64,000 nt of DNA from Limnoperna fortunei (lineage: Eukaryota; Mollusca; Bivalvia; Mytilida; Modiolidae), in NCBI GenBank assembly GCA_944474755.1, contig OX104113.1, positions 70,611,917-70,675,916 on the forward strand, written 5' to 3'. Both the position numbers and the translations under genes were made by a program. Shown here piece by piece: positions 1-10,249 of the stretch (positions are counted from its first letter, which is position 1; each line of letters starts with the position of its first letter). A model generated the notes under the pieces. The model was not told the DNA's origin. It made no database searches and was given only the letters and a program-made list of their open reading frames with translations.

Positions 1-1650
1 TTCAAATGACAAGTAAACATTTTCTCCCTAGTGGTTTTCACATTTCCGTAATTGTATTATTGTTTGTTAACTTATTTTTGTCCTGATATACATAAAATAT
101 ACATAAAATACTGTTCACTGGACGTTGAATAACGAGTCAATCTTAAGAGTAATATATAAAGTTTATTTTCAAGTAAGGCCCCACATTTTCACATAGCACG
201 TAGTTGCTAAAGTTTCCTTCTGACAAATGATTGTTTTAAAGAAGATTGTTCTGCTTTTTTGTTACATCATGTCGCATATAAAGTAAACTACACAGAAGAT
301 ACAAGAAATTTCATCGTCGGAAAAGCAAACGTTGATAAGACCATTCTGTCTGTCTGTGGTTACATAAAACCATAATTGGAGATGAAATACACCTTAAATT
401 TAGAAAAACGAACAACCTAAAATTTAAAGTGAATAAATCATCGAATAGGAACAAGCTTTTATAATGATGTGAACTGTGTGTCATAAATTTAATAACAGAT
501 TGACATTTTGACATTTCACATTTAAAACAATTGACGACGAAGTATAAATTATTCCTGTTTGGAAACAAACATGACGTTATTTACGGTATGCATTTCTAGA
601 CATATATGTATTTGCCAAGACAACACAACAAAGTATGCACTCATTTGGTTTTTTTTTATTATTTACCTACCCTAGTCATCCCTAATCACGTTGCTATGTT
701 GGGGAGAAAAAAAATAAAATAAATACGACAAAGTGACAAGACAGGTAATAACAAGATGGTCCAAGACGGTGATAATGGCTGATGACGAAAAAGATCAAGA
801 ATGCTCTCACAGTTGCCACAATTTATAACTTATAGCGCAATGAATGTCTGAAATATGGTTCAAATTAGGAATAATAAAATGTGTTCTTTCGTTTCTGCTA
901 AGTAATAAGAAGATACAGCGAACATTTTAGTTAAGCTTTTATTAGACACATCTTGTTCTCGGCACAACGATGTTTAGTTACTATAGACTTACTCTCACTT
1001 ACTACCCCGTTCAATACTTGTACATTGTTGATCACCGGTTCTCAAATAGGATCCAGGGGTCACTGTAGTGTTATTATTGTTTATATTGAAAGTTTTATAA
1101 TATGACTATTTTGGCTCGTTATCGTTAGTTTTTAAAACAAAAAATTTCTTGCGACAAACTTGAAGAGGCACACTAATGAAACCTTACTGGAATAAAGGTT
1201 GAATTATTCAAACTCAGCGTCGCAATAAAACTAACCAAAGTGATGGAAAAGTATATCGATTTTATTTATTATGGTAATTTATGGACGTGTGGTAATTTTC
1301 GAGTGATATTGATGCGACTATATTTATTTTACAACACAATAAAACACTCCTGTTGTAGACTACCGTTCGTATTGTTAGTGGATATAAACGTCAATGCCAC
1401 AGTCAAACAACTTGTATTCGTACTAACACAAATATATATTTATTGATTAGAAAAGAATACGTCTTTTGTTTGTTTTTGAAGCTACTTTTTCTGGACCGTC
1501 ATGTCATAAATAAATAGTCGTAAGGGCCTTTTAAAGCGTCTAAAGTACTACTATACAAATATGATAATGTCTCACGACGTTTTCCCAGCCTACACAATGA
1601 AGTATAAAGAAAAAAATACATCACTATTGTATACCAAGTCTTAATGTGAT
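1..1650. other. intergenic, no gene recognised
   Basis: AT-rich sequence. Both strands show only short open frames with no recognisable domain, no codon bias and no plausible splice structure. Nothing can be supported here. Confidence 0.5.
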
Positions 1651-1658
1651 ACGTGTGG

Positions 1659-1900
1659 ACGTCGGTGGCCGAGTGGTTCAGGTATTGAGACATCTCTATT
1701 ATTGATCCCTGTTAGGACTATAAGGTTGCTGGTTCGAGTCTCTCTGCGAGCTGGACTCCAATCTCCAATCTTGACATGAATTGTCAGAGTCCTACCGGGT
1801 TTTTTTATCGGGCACTCCGGCTTCCTCCCCCAATTAAATATGAACACAATGATATAGCTGAAAAGTTGCTAAAATTGGCTTTAAACCCCATTCAGACAGT
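1659..1900 (+). repeat. tRNA-derived SINE, full length
   Basis: The head has a Pol III box A (tggccgagtggt, 1667-1678) and box B (ggttcgagtc, 1731-1740), resembling a Ser/Leu-type tRNA with a long variable arm. The body follows: a 'ccgggt...ctccggcttcctcccccaat' type core and a 3' end 'gctgaaaagttgct...ggcttaaac'. The same body recurs near 5.4, 28.6, 35.3, 42.3 and 44.5 kb, which proves a dispersed family. It may belong to the MetaSINE-like or other broad animal SINE superfamilies; the subfamily is not certain. Confidence 0.75.
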
Positions 1901-2600
1901 CAATTTTATACTAATTGATAGAAATCGAATGACTTTTTATCGTTTGGTCGTGTCATATTTAAACAAAAAGGGAAAGACATAAAACTGACACAATTACCGG
2001 TATTTAAATTCTATATTAATGATGTTCAATCGTTGAACACATCGGATTTCGGTTATTTTGTGGATTGCATTAATCCCGACAGACAATTTATATACCTTAT
2101 TCATTCTTGCAAAGGAACTGAATTGGTTGACCGGTATGTGGTACATGTATCTGTATCATAGTTAATGACATTTATTGTTGTGTATACCTCTCGTTGTCGA
2201 CCTTAAGTAACACGACGAATGTCGCGAATCAGGCTCTGCTCATCCTTTCGGAACACCTGATATCTCCAATTGTCCATAGAAGTTCTTGTTTGTTACTTAG
2301 TTGTTGTATGTTTTGCATGTTTTTTGCTTGTTGTGCTTTTGAGTTTTCTGTTGACCTTGCACGTAATTTCATTCGGATATTTTTATTACGTTCTGGTACC
2401 TTATGATTCACCACTTGTGGGAGGCTGAAAACACATAAGAAATGTACATGTTAACCTCTTTGGATCTTATATTTTCCATTGTCCATTGGCCATATCGTCA
2501 AGTGACTTATTAACCTACCCCTCTAGTTCTGTTTCTTTCACACGTTTTATAGTTAATTTCAACCTTATTTTCCACATTCCTACTTTACCATTAATACTAT
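1901..2600. other. upstream region of the GT31 gene
   Basis: No coding exon is recognisable. The acceptor-like tract 'ttatttacag' (2609-2618) just before the first ATGs suggests that a 5' UTR intron ends here, so a non-coding first exon probably lies upstream, possibly in this stretch. No core promoter motif stands out. Confidence 0.35.
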
Positions 2601-2649
2601 ACACTTGTTATTTACAGGAACTGATTGCCATGGTGTCAAACACAAGAAG

Positions 2650-3672
2650 ATGCCTGTCTACAACGTCTTTGTTCATCCATCACGATTTCGATTGGTTTTG
2701 AAGATCGTTTTTATAGTAGGGTTTCTATCTCTGACTATGGTTCAATTACCTGCTGTTCACGTGGCCCCAAGGCGACGAGTATTGATGTCAATAGACAATG
2801 TGCGTGAAATTGTAAATGAGATATATACAAAAGGTCTTAGTCTCCAACTTCCGGTAAACTCAGTTACTACTAGTTATATTCACGAACCGCACATCTGTAC
2901 ACAACTAAACGGAACTCGTCTGCTACTGATTCTAGTCAAGTCTGACGCAGCTAATTCAGCACAGCGAATGGCGATAAGAAATACTTGGGGAAATATTTCT
3001 GACCCAAATATTAAACTTATATTTCTTGTAGGATATTACAGTATTGTTCAGGAAATAATTGACCTGGAAGCAAAAATCTACAATGACGTTTTGCAAGGAG
3101 ATTTTGTAGACATTTACAGAAATAACTTTAACAAGACTGTAATGGCATACACCTGGGCTGTTGAAAATTGTCTTAATACTCAGTATTTATTTTTTGTAGA
3201 CGAAGACTTCTTTGTCAATCTCAGAAATATTATTCAGTATTTAAGATCACAATCCGTTCATTCTATGCATAATCTAATTGTTGGACATCTGATGGAGAAC
3301 GCTAAGCCTTTCAGAACAAAATCTTCAAAATGGTTCATCACCAAAGAGGAATACCCATATGATCAATATCCGTCTTATTTGTCGGGAGGTGCTATTTTAG
3401 CTTCGATGAATATAGCAAAGTTACTCAAGACAGCATTTCCATATGTGCAATACATTCATATAGACGATGTATATTTAGGATTAGTAGCCAAAAAACTCAA
3501 CATTGTCATGACACATGATGCTCGCTTTGATATCGAGTATACTAACCCAATGCATCTGAAAGACATTTTTGCCTCTCATGCCTATGGTGATCACAGACAG
3601 CTGCTTGCTCTTTGGAGTGTTTTTCTTGAAACGATGTCTTTCAATTCTTCTAGTGATATCTTTAGAACTTAG
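2650..3672 (+). CDS. beta-1,3-galactosyltransferase-like GT31 glycosyltransferase
   Basis: A 340-residue type II Golgi protein expected to transfer a sugar from a UDP-sugar onto glycoprotein or glycolipid acceptors in beta-1,3 linkage. Seen: a short cytosolic tail, a membrane anchor at about residues 14-36, then a GT31 domain with RMAIRNTWGN (106-115), a DxD-type metal site VDEDFFVN (183-190), YPSYLSGGA (240-248) and IDDVYLG (271-277). Family consensus is usually DDDxFVN and EDVYxG, so E185 in the middle of the first and D in place of E in the second are mild variants. N-glycosylation sequons occur at N87, N115, N161 and N332. I chose the ATG at 2650 because the frame upstream runs into a splice-acceptor-like site with no in-frame ATG. 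The coding sequence is in one exon, as is common for B3GALT genes. Acceptor specificity cannot be told; bivalve genomes carry many paralogues. A possible poly(A) signal AATAAA is at 3683-3688. Confidence 0.88.
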   Translation: MPVYNVFVHPSRFRLVLKIVFIVGFLSLTMVQLPAVHVAPRRRVLMSIDNVREIVNEIYTKGLSLQLPVNSVTTSYIHEPHICTQLNGTRLLLILVKSDAANSAQRMAIRNTWGNISDPNIKLIFLVGYYSIVQEIIDLEAKIYNDVLQGDFVDIYRNNFNKTVMAYTWAVENCLNTQYLFFVDEDFFVNLRNIIQYLRSQSVHSMHNLIVGHLMENAKPFRTKSSKWFITKEEYPYDQYPSYLSGGAILASMNIAKLLKTAFPYVQYIHIDDVYLGLVAKKLNIVMTHDARFDIEYTNPMHLKDIFASHAYGDHRQLLALWSVFLETMSFNSSSDIFRT

Positions 3673-3805
3673 ATACTATTCTAATAAATTAACAATTGAT
3701 AATATTTACAATAACGTTACAGAGTGTTTGGGTTTTTGCTTACCTTAACCAAAGTCTCAAGTTATTTTTACGGATCTACATGTGTCCTTCGATTTTGCCT
3801 TTTTT

Positions 3806-4025
3806 GCTCACCTGGACCGAAGGTCCATGTGAGCTTTTGCTATCACTTGGCGTCCGTCGTTTGTCGTCTGTCGTCCGTCGTAAACTTTTGAAGAAATGTT
3901 TAGATTTTGCACAGTAACTTAAAAGCTATAACAACTAGACTGAAACCGTTAATTTTAAAAATTTAAATATAGTTGAAGTCATTTGGGTTCCAGGTGAGCG
4001 ATTACAGGCTCCTGGAGCCTCTAGT
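3806..4025. repeat. dispersed repeat with 'gctcacctgg' ends
   Basis: Begins 'gctcacctggaccgaaggtc' and ends 'ccaggtgagcgatt', an inverted-terminal arrangement, followed by 'ggctcctggagcctctag'. The inner tract 'gtccgtcgtttgtcgtctgtcgtccgtcgt' is a degenerate gtccgtcgt repeat. This organisation is a familiar high-copy non-coding element in bivalve genomes. Only one clear copy is in this window, so family membership rests on general knowledge. Confidence 0.55.
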
Positions 4026-4029
4026 TCGT

Positions 4030-5320
4030 TATCGTAAACAATTCACATTGTCATCTTCTTTTCCAAAAATCATCTTCTTTTCCAAAACCTCTATGTCGAT
4101 TATCATTAAATTTGGCACACGATATCCTTTGGTGAAGTGAATTCAAGTTTACTTCTATATCCTCTTCAAATGCGAGATAATTACAGAGTTGTTACAGAAT
4201 GTCAAAATTAACAAAAATCAGAAATATTCACTCTTATTAAGTAAAGGGTATTCAAGTTTGTTCCAATGAAAGGTCATATCCTATTTTAAAGGAGATGTTT
4301 AAAAGATATAAGGGGATTTTATTAAGAAATTGCTATAATAAAGAAGAGATAATTAAGAAATTGACAAAAATGTTGTAATATCTAAAATCATATCTCGTTC
4401 TATAATGTGCTTATTTTGATCATACCTTGCACACAGTATTGTTATGAGGGAAAGTCAGGTTTGTTAAACTAAAGAGCCATGCCCTCTTCAAAAAGGGGGA
4501 TTAATAATATGATGACAAGTAAAAAATTTTGTGCATTTCAACCAGTGGTGAAGGGAGTTCAGATTGATTCAAATCAATGGCTTTACAGTTTCAAAGAGAA
4601 AAGGATAATTATTAGATATTGATTTGATGGAGTAATCTGCATGTATTCTAATTTGGTCTGCAACGGACTGTAAACACCTCTGATGTTCTTAAATGGTTTT
4701 AAAGGTCAAAAAAGTATTTGTCGATAGATCACTTTCGAGTTTATTAAATCATTGTAAAGATTTGAATATGGTTGAACACAAATTTTGCTATCGTGATCGG
4801 TGTACTAGTATTTGTTGACTTTATTGTTTTTCTTAGTTTTGTTAAAGTAAATAAGTCTTGTTGGAGGGCCAGCTTTAAGTGATCGTGACAGAAGTTGTGC
4901 AATATGACGGCGATTGGCCTGCACCTGCTCATTGATAAAAATATCGGTAGTAATTCAGTGCCTTTTGATTGGTAGGATTTACTACTAGACTTCTATTCTA
5001 CTTAAAAAAAATAGAAGACGATAAATCAAAAACAAACAAACCTACGGTTCTCAACCGACCTCTTTTGTCGAAGCCTTGTTTAGCTATTGTGTTGTACTGC
5101 GTATTTATTTGATATTAGTAGTGTTTGTCTCTATTGTAAGTGCATCACGTAACAAGGGAGCGGAGGTACGGAATCGTTTAGCTTTTATGTGTTATATCGT
5201 TTGTGTTAATCCTTGGTGATTTGGTGTTCTGTCATTTAGCTGGTAATTAGGTATATGGTTTACCTCCTGACCCAAACAACAAAGCGATTCGTTACACACT
5301 ATATTTACCATTGCTTTACC
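4030..5320. other. intergenic, AT-rich
   Basis: No gene or clear repeat boundary seen. The first few hundred bases contain phrases such as 'atcttcttttccaaaa' twice in tandem (about 4050-4090), and may be a decayed tail of the adjacent repeat. Confidence 0.35.
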
Positions 5321-5324
5321 AGTG

Positions 5325-5510
5325 TAGGCAGGGTGTACTCGACTCCGATCTTAATTGACAAGGATTGCCAGTTTTCTTACCGAAGGTCGGGGTGTATCTC
5401 CGGGTACTACGGCTTTCTCCCCCAATAAAAACTGGACACTATGATATACCCCCAAAATTGCTGAAAGTGGCGTTAAAACACCATCAAACAAACAAACCAT
5501 TGCTTTAATC
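5325..5510 (+). repeat. SINE body, head missing
   Basis: Contains the family core: 'ccgatcttaattgacaagga', 'ccgaaggtcgg', 'ctttctcccccaataaaa', 'aattgctgaaagtggcgtt', ending in a (caaa)-type tail 'caaacaaacaaacc'. The tRNA-like promoter head is absent, so this copy is 5' truncated. Confidence 0.7.
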
Positions 5511-6700
5511 GGTGTATTTTATTTGAACTATAAATAAATCATAATGTTAGCAGTGTTTATTATTTATCGATTTAAGTTTTTTGACGGACGCTTTTTATTG
5601 TTTATTGAAAGACTTACTCAGTCATGACTAACAGGTAGGTCTGTGTTACAGCAGCTTTAATGTCGTTATAAACAGTTAGAGTAGAGTTAATAAAATATGT
5701 AAACATTAACAGTATTACCAAATCAGCTAATACGATTTATGATAGTAATGCATAAGTATGAGTAATCAATAAACACATTTTTCATTCTAATGTAGGTTTT
5801 TAAAAAGGTAATAAAATTACAATTGTAAACGAGAGTACCTCTACCGTCAGAAAATGCTATCTAGCTTTTTTCACAACTTATTGTTAATCTGTGTCAACGG
5901 AACGAAATGTTATTTGATTACAAAACTGCAGTTAAAAAGAAATTTTATCACATTGCATTACATATGAAAGAACAAATCATCAATGCTTAACTACAAATTT
6001 GAGAATTTAATAAAACAGTTCATGTAACATGTCTCCTTATGACCATACCCATATATATCATAGCAAAATTAAGCTCCACTTGTAATGAAATATACGCACG
6101 ATATTTGAACAGTCAAAAATTAAATGCTGAAAAGCAATCGGTTTATCAAAATGTTGATTTTTAAATTTCGAAACGTAAAAGATCGTGCAAAAGTGTGGAG
6201 AAATTTTAACACATGCATGAATTGTAAATGCTTCAAGAATGATAAATCGTTCAAACTTCAGCTTAATCAAATATCTATAATGTAAGATCATCAAATCATC
6301 TGAGGGGGCTGACATGGGAGTAGAATGTTATCTTTTCACTTTTTATTAAATGTATCTTACACACCTTTTTCATCTGCCTTGCCCTTAATTTCCCCTTGTT
6401 CAATTTTACTTAGATTCCACAAATATTTACCATTATAATTTTGAGACAGATTATTGTCCGCTGGATAAGTGTGCACATTAGTTCACTCTATTTTAAATAA
6501 AAGACTATACATTGGGTAAATATTCAGCTCCTAGATTCATTGGCATGGAATAGAAGTTACGTAATTCTATATAATTTATTTTGTTTGTTTAATAAAGCTT
6601 GTAGATTTTTAGAAAATAGGTTTCGAACAAGTTTCGTCTTAAGGATGGTCTATTGGCGGGATGTTTATGTTTATTATAATCATTAAAAAATAGCAAAGAA
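5511..6700. other. intergenic, no gene recognised
   Basis: AT-rich. The longest open frames are short, lack domains and look random. No repeat boundary recognised. Confidence 0.4.
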
Positions 6701-6756
6701 ATAGTCTAATATACGAAAGCCTATTGAGACCAATTTCGTTGTAAGAAATATTTTTA

Positions 6757-7375
6757 TTCCTCGTAATAACGAGAAGTGAAAGTCGTAATAACGAGAAAAT
6801 AGTCGTTTTAACGAGAAATGAAGGTCGTAATAACGAGAAATGAAAGTCGTAATAACGAGAAACAAGTCGTTATAACGAGAAATCAAAGTCGTAATAATGA
6901 GAAATCAAAGTCGTAATAACGAGAAGTGAAAGTCGTAATAACGAGAAATGAAAGTCGTTATAACGAGAAACAAGTCGTAATAACGAGAAATGAAAGTCGT
7001 AATAACGAGAAGTGAAAGTCGTAATAACGAGAAACAAGTCGTAATAACGAGAAATGAAAGTCGTAATAACCAGAAACAAGTCGTAATAACGAGAAATGAA
7101 AGTCGTAATAACGAGAAGTTAAAGTCGTAATAAAGAGAAACAAGTCGTAATTATGAGAAAATAGTCGTTTTAACGAGAAATAAAAGTGGTAATAACGAGA
7201 AACGAAAGTCGTTATAACGAGAAACAAGTCGTAATAACGAGAAATGAACGTCGTAATAACGAGAAGTGAAAGTCGTAATAACGAGAAACAAGTCGTAATA
7301 ACGACAAACGAAAGTCGTTATAACGAAAAAATAGTCGTAATAACGAGAAATGATAGTCGTAATAACGAAAAATAA
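6757..7375 (+). repeat. tandem repeat, left arm (about 20-22 bp unit)
   Basis: About 30 units of 'agtcgtaataacgagaaatg' with sub-variants (aacaagtcg, aagtgaaagtcg, taacgag for aacgag). Unit length alternates because the spacer between 'cgagaaa' and 'gtcgtaa' varies. It creates spurious open frames on the opposite strand rich in 'FLVITTFISRYYD'. Confidence 0.85.
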
Positions 7376-7694
7376 AGCACTATAAATACCATCGTTTCTA
7401 TACAAAAGGTATTAAGGGATGCCTTTACTTAACATTGATGTTCATAAAAAAATACTAAGTAATATCATGTATTGTTGTCTTTTGAGGGACGAAAAACGCG
7501 AAATTAAATGCAGCCAATCTTTCACGTACGGTACAGCTATTCAATAATTTATAACACATTTAGCGTTTTCGTGTTTGAAATTGCCCGGATGAAACAGCTG
7601 GTCCAGTTTATGTTAAGAACTATGGCAAATAATCATGTCTCATCTCACTTCACTTCTAGAAGAGTTAAGGCCCTTTATTTATAGTGCTTTATTT

Positions 7695-8258
7695 TTCGTT
7701 ATTACGACTATCATTTCTCGTTATTACGACTATTCTCTCGTTATAACGACTTTCCTTTCTCGTTATTATGACTTGTTTCTCGTTATTACGACTTGTTTCT
7801 CGTTATTATGACTTTCATTTCTCGTTATTACGACTATTTTCTCGTTATTACGACTTGTTTCTCGTTATTACGACTTTTATTTCTCGTTATTACGACTTGT
7901 TTCTCGTTATTACGACTTTCATTTCTTGTTATTACGACTTTGATTTCTCGTTATTACGACTTTCAATTAACGTTATTACGACTTTCATTTCTCGTTATTA
8001 CGTCTTGTTTCTCGTTATTACGACTTTCATTTCTCGTTATTACGACTTGTTTCTCGTTATTACGACTTTAATTTCTCGTTATTACGACTTGTTTCTCGTT
8101 AAAACGACTTTCACTTCTCGTTATAACGACTTTCACTTCTCGTTATTACGACTTTGATTTCTCGTTATTACGACTTTGATTTCTCGTTACAACGACTATT
8201 TTCTCGTTATTACGACTTGTTTCTCGTTATTACGACTTTCACTTCTCGTTATTACGAG
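7695..8258 (-). repeat. tandem repeat, right arm, inverted copy
   Basis: The reverse complement of the left-arm array: 'ctcgttattacgactttcat' and variants. The order of sub-variants is not a strict mirror image of the left arm, so the arms have drifted or exchanged units separately while the outer tips stayed identical. Confidence 0.85.
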
Positions 8259-8319
8259 GAATAAAAAAATTTCTTACAACGAAATTGGTCTCAATAGGCT
8301 TTCGTACTAATATATGCTC

Positions 8320-10240
8320 AAATGAAAACAATAAACTATTGAGAATTATAACAATAAAATCAATCTGTGAAAACACTGGCTAATTTATTTAATTTATATT
8401 TCATCTGTAACAATGATTGGCGTCCGGCAGACCTATACCAATGGTAGGAAATATAAGCCTTTTATAATGTTAACATGGGAATTTTACATTATTAGCATTA
8501 GTTTAGCAGGAGAAAACATTTCTTGTCCGGTCAGGATAGACCTGTACCTATAGTTAACAGTCTAAACAGACCTGGGCATGCATCAGATAAGTCTTGAAAG
8601 ACCTGCAGTAAGTAAGGTCATCCTCAGATCGGTACCTATGTCTGGTCCGATCATTGTGGTTTTGATAACTTAAAAAATAGGAAGACAATTCAACAAGAAC
8701 TTAAATCTGCCTTCTACATAGACAGTTAATGTTCAATAGTAGGGTGTTTCCGAGCTTATTTGTATTTCTGCCTTCTTCACAGACCGTTAATGTTCTAGTG
8801 CTGATCTGGCCTAACATTTAGATATGATTTAGTTCAATTTAGTGGAATATTATGTCTCTAATTTGTCTGTATTATAAATAACCAAGAACACTAGCAGTAT
8901 ATTTATTTTAGAGTTAGATAGTTCTCATCTGGTATACAACCAATATGCAACAAAGAATTTAAACACAAATCAGAGGTATGGCATGTAAATGTGTTCATCA
9001 ATTACCGATGCATGTCTGAGCGGTTATCTCATGTATTTAAATGTTCCAAAATTTATCAGTTCAGATGGGGATACGTTTTATTTATTGTGTAGATCGAAAA
9101 CGTTACCGAAAATCTTAACAGCACATTAACCTTGAAGTTTAAATTGGCTCTGAAATATGGAATGATTAACGAGTGCGGTTAGCGAGAATTTCTAATTATT
9201 TTATTTGATATTTTATCAAGTTAATCTTCAGAGATAACCCTTAAGTGGTTGAATTAGTTAAGAGGAATACAAACATTTTTGATGAGATAGTGCGGTTTGT
9301 ATTCCTGGTGACGCAGGATATGAAAACTGAAATTAAGGTTTATCCGTTAGATTTTAAATACTAGTAGTTTATTTAGAAAGATTTGGCATGACTCAATGAC
9401 TTCTCTTTCTCTGCTGGTCTTTTGTATACATTTGGAAAAAACCTTTTTGGTCTACAAAAAATCAGTACAATATATGTAAAATAATCACCTGATAGTGTCC
9501 ATGATACAAATTCACAATCGAGAAACCAAAGAACGCGCGACTCGAACGGAATGAATGAGGGCATCTAAACAATAAGCATCTTCCCATTTGCAACTCATGT
9601 AAAACCGGAAATGCCATGGTCGAGAATGATAGACTTTACGGCTTATTTTATAGACAAAATCAAATTCTCACTTATTTGGAATATATAAATTCCGTAAGTA
9701 TTGCCTTACCGGTGATGACGGTGTTATGAAAGATATTCTTGTTTCAGTATCTTCTCTTTCAAAACTTTATCTTTCCAGAACATCTCTGTGGTTAGAGGAA
9801 GCTATTGCATGTTGTATCAATGGGAAGAAATATGCACCCTAAGTCGGGGCTGGTGATATAATTGTTTTGGAATAGAACATTTAAATTGGAAAATAAGTTG
9901 TCTTATTTTCATAGACCCTAGACTATTAGTCCATCGTAGATGACGAGGTATTTACGAGGTATGAAGATACACATGTGCTGTATTTGCTGTCTCTTTGATT
10001 TCAGGTTCACTAAAAGTTAAATTAAAAGATTCGACAAGCCCACATTTGTTTTTATTTTCCGTCAGTTGTCTTTTGTTTTAAATTTATGAGAAACATTAAT
10101 TGGATAAGTAAAGTGACCTGAGGTATAATGCTATTAATCATGCATTAGATAACACTGTTGCTATGACCCATATTTATTCTCATCGATGCAATAGACTTTC
10201 CTTATCAGCTAAATCAATATCATGGTTTAATCATTTATAT
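8320..10240. other. intergenic, no gene recognised
   Basis: No domain-bearing frame. A short phrase 'ctgccttct.ca.agac.gttaatgttc' occurs twice (about 8707-8736 and 8770-8799), a local duplication. A 63-codon minus-strand frame at 9373-9564 has no recognisable similarity and is not called. Confidence 0.4.
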
Positions 10241-10249
10241 CATTGTTTT

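Larger units (their letters stand above)
6713..8305. mobile_element. foldback-type transposable element with minisatellite arms
   Basis: Two long inverted arms (about 6713-7387 and 7677-8305) flank a loop of about 290 bp. The outer tip is unique sequence: 'acgaaagcctattgagacc' at the left, its exact complement at the right, then 'aatttcgttgtaagaaat'. Inside, both arms consist of a 20-22 bp tandem unit 'gtcgtaataacgagaaatga' (left) and its complement (right). The arms end near a shared inner segment 'aaataaagcactataaat'. Flanks give an 8-bp candidate target duplication, tctaatat (6705-6712) against actaatat (8306-8313), with one mismatch. No transposase is inside, so it is non-autonomous. Drosophila FB elements have the same architecture; no homology to FB is claimed. 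The 8-bp duplication would suit a hAT-type transposase. Confidence 0.8.

Noticed and set aside
6683..8157. Hydrophobic-looking 'FLVITTFISRYYD' frames
   Set aside because: They are translations of the tandem arms of the foldback element on either strand.
6757..8258. CRISPR-like array
   Set aside because: Units are contiguous without unique spacers and occur in inverted blocks in an animal genome.
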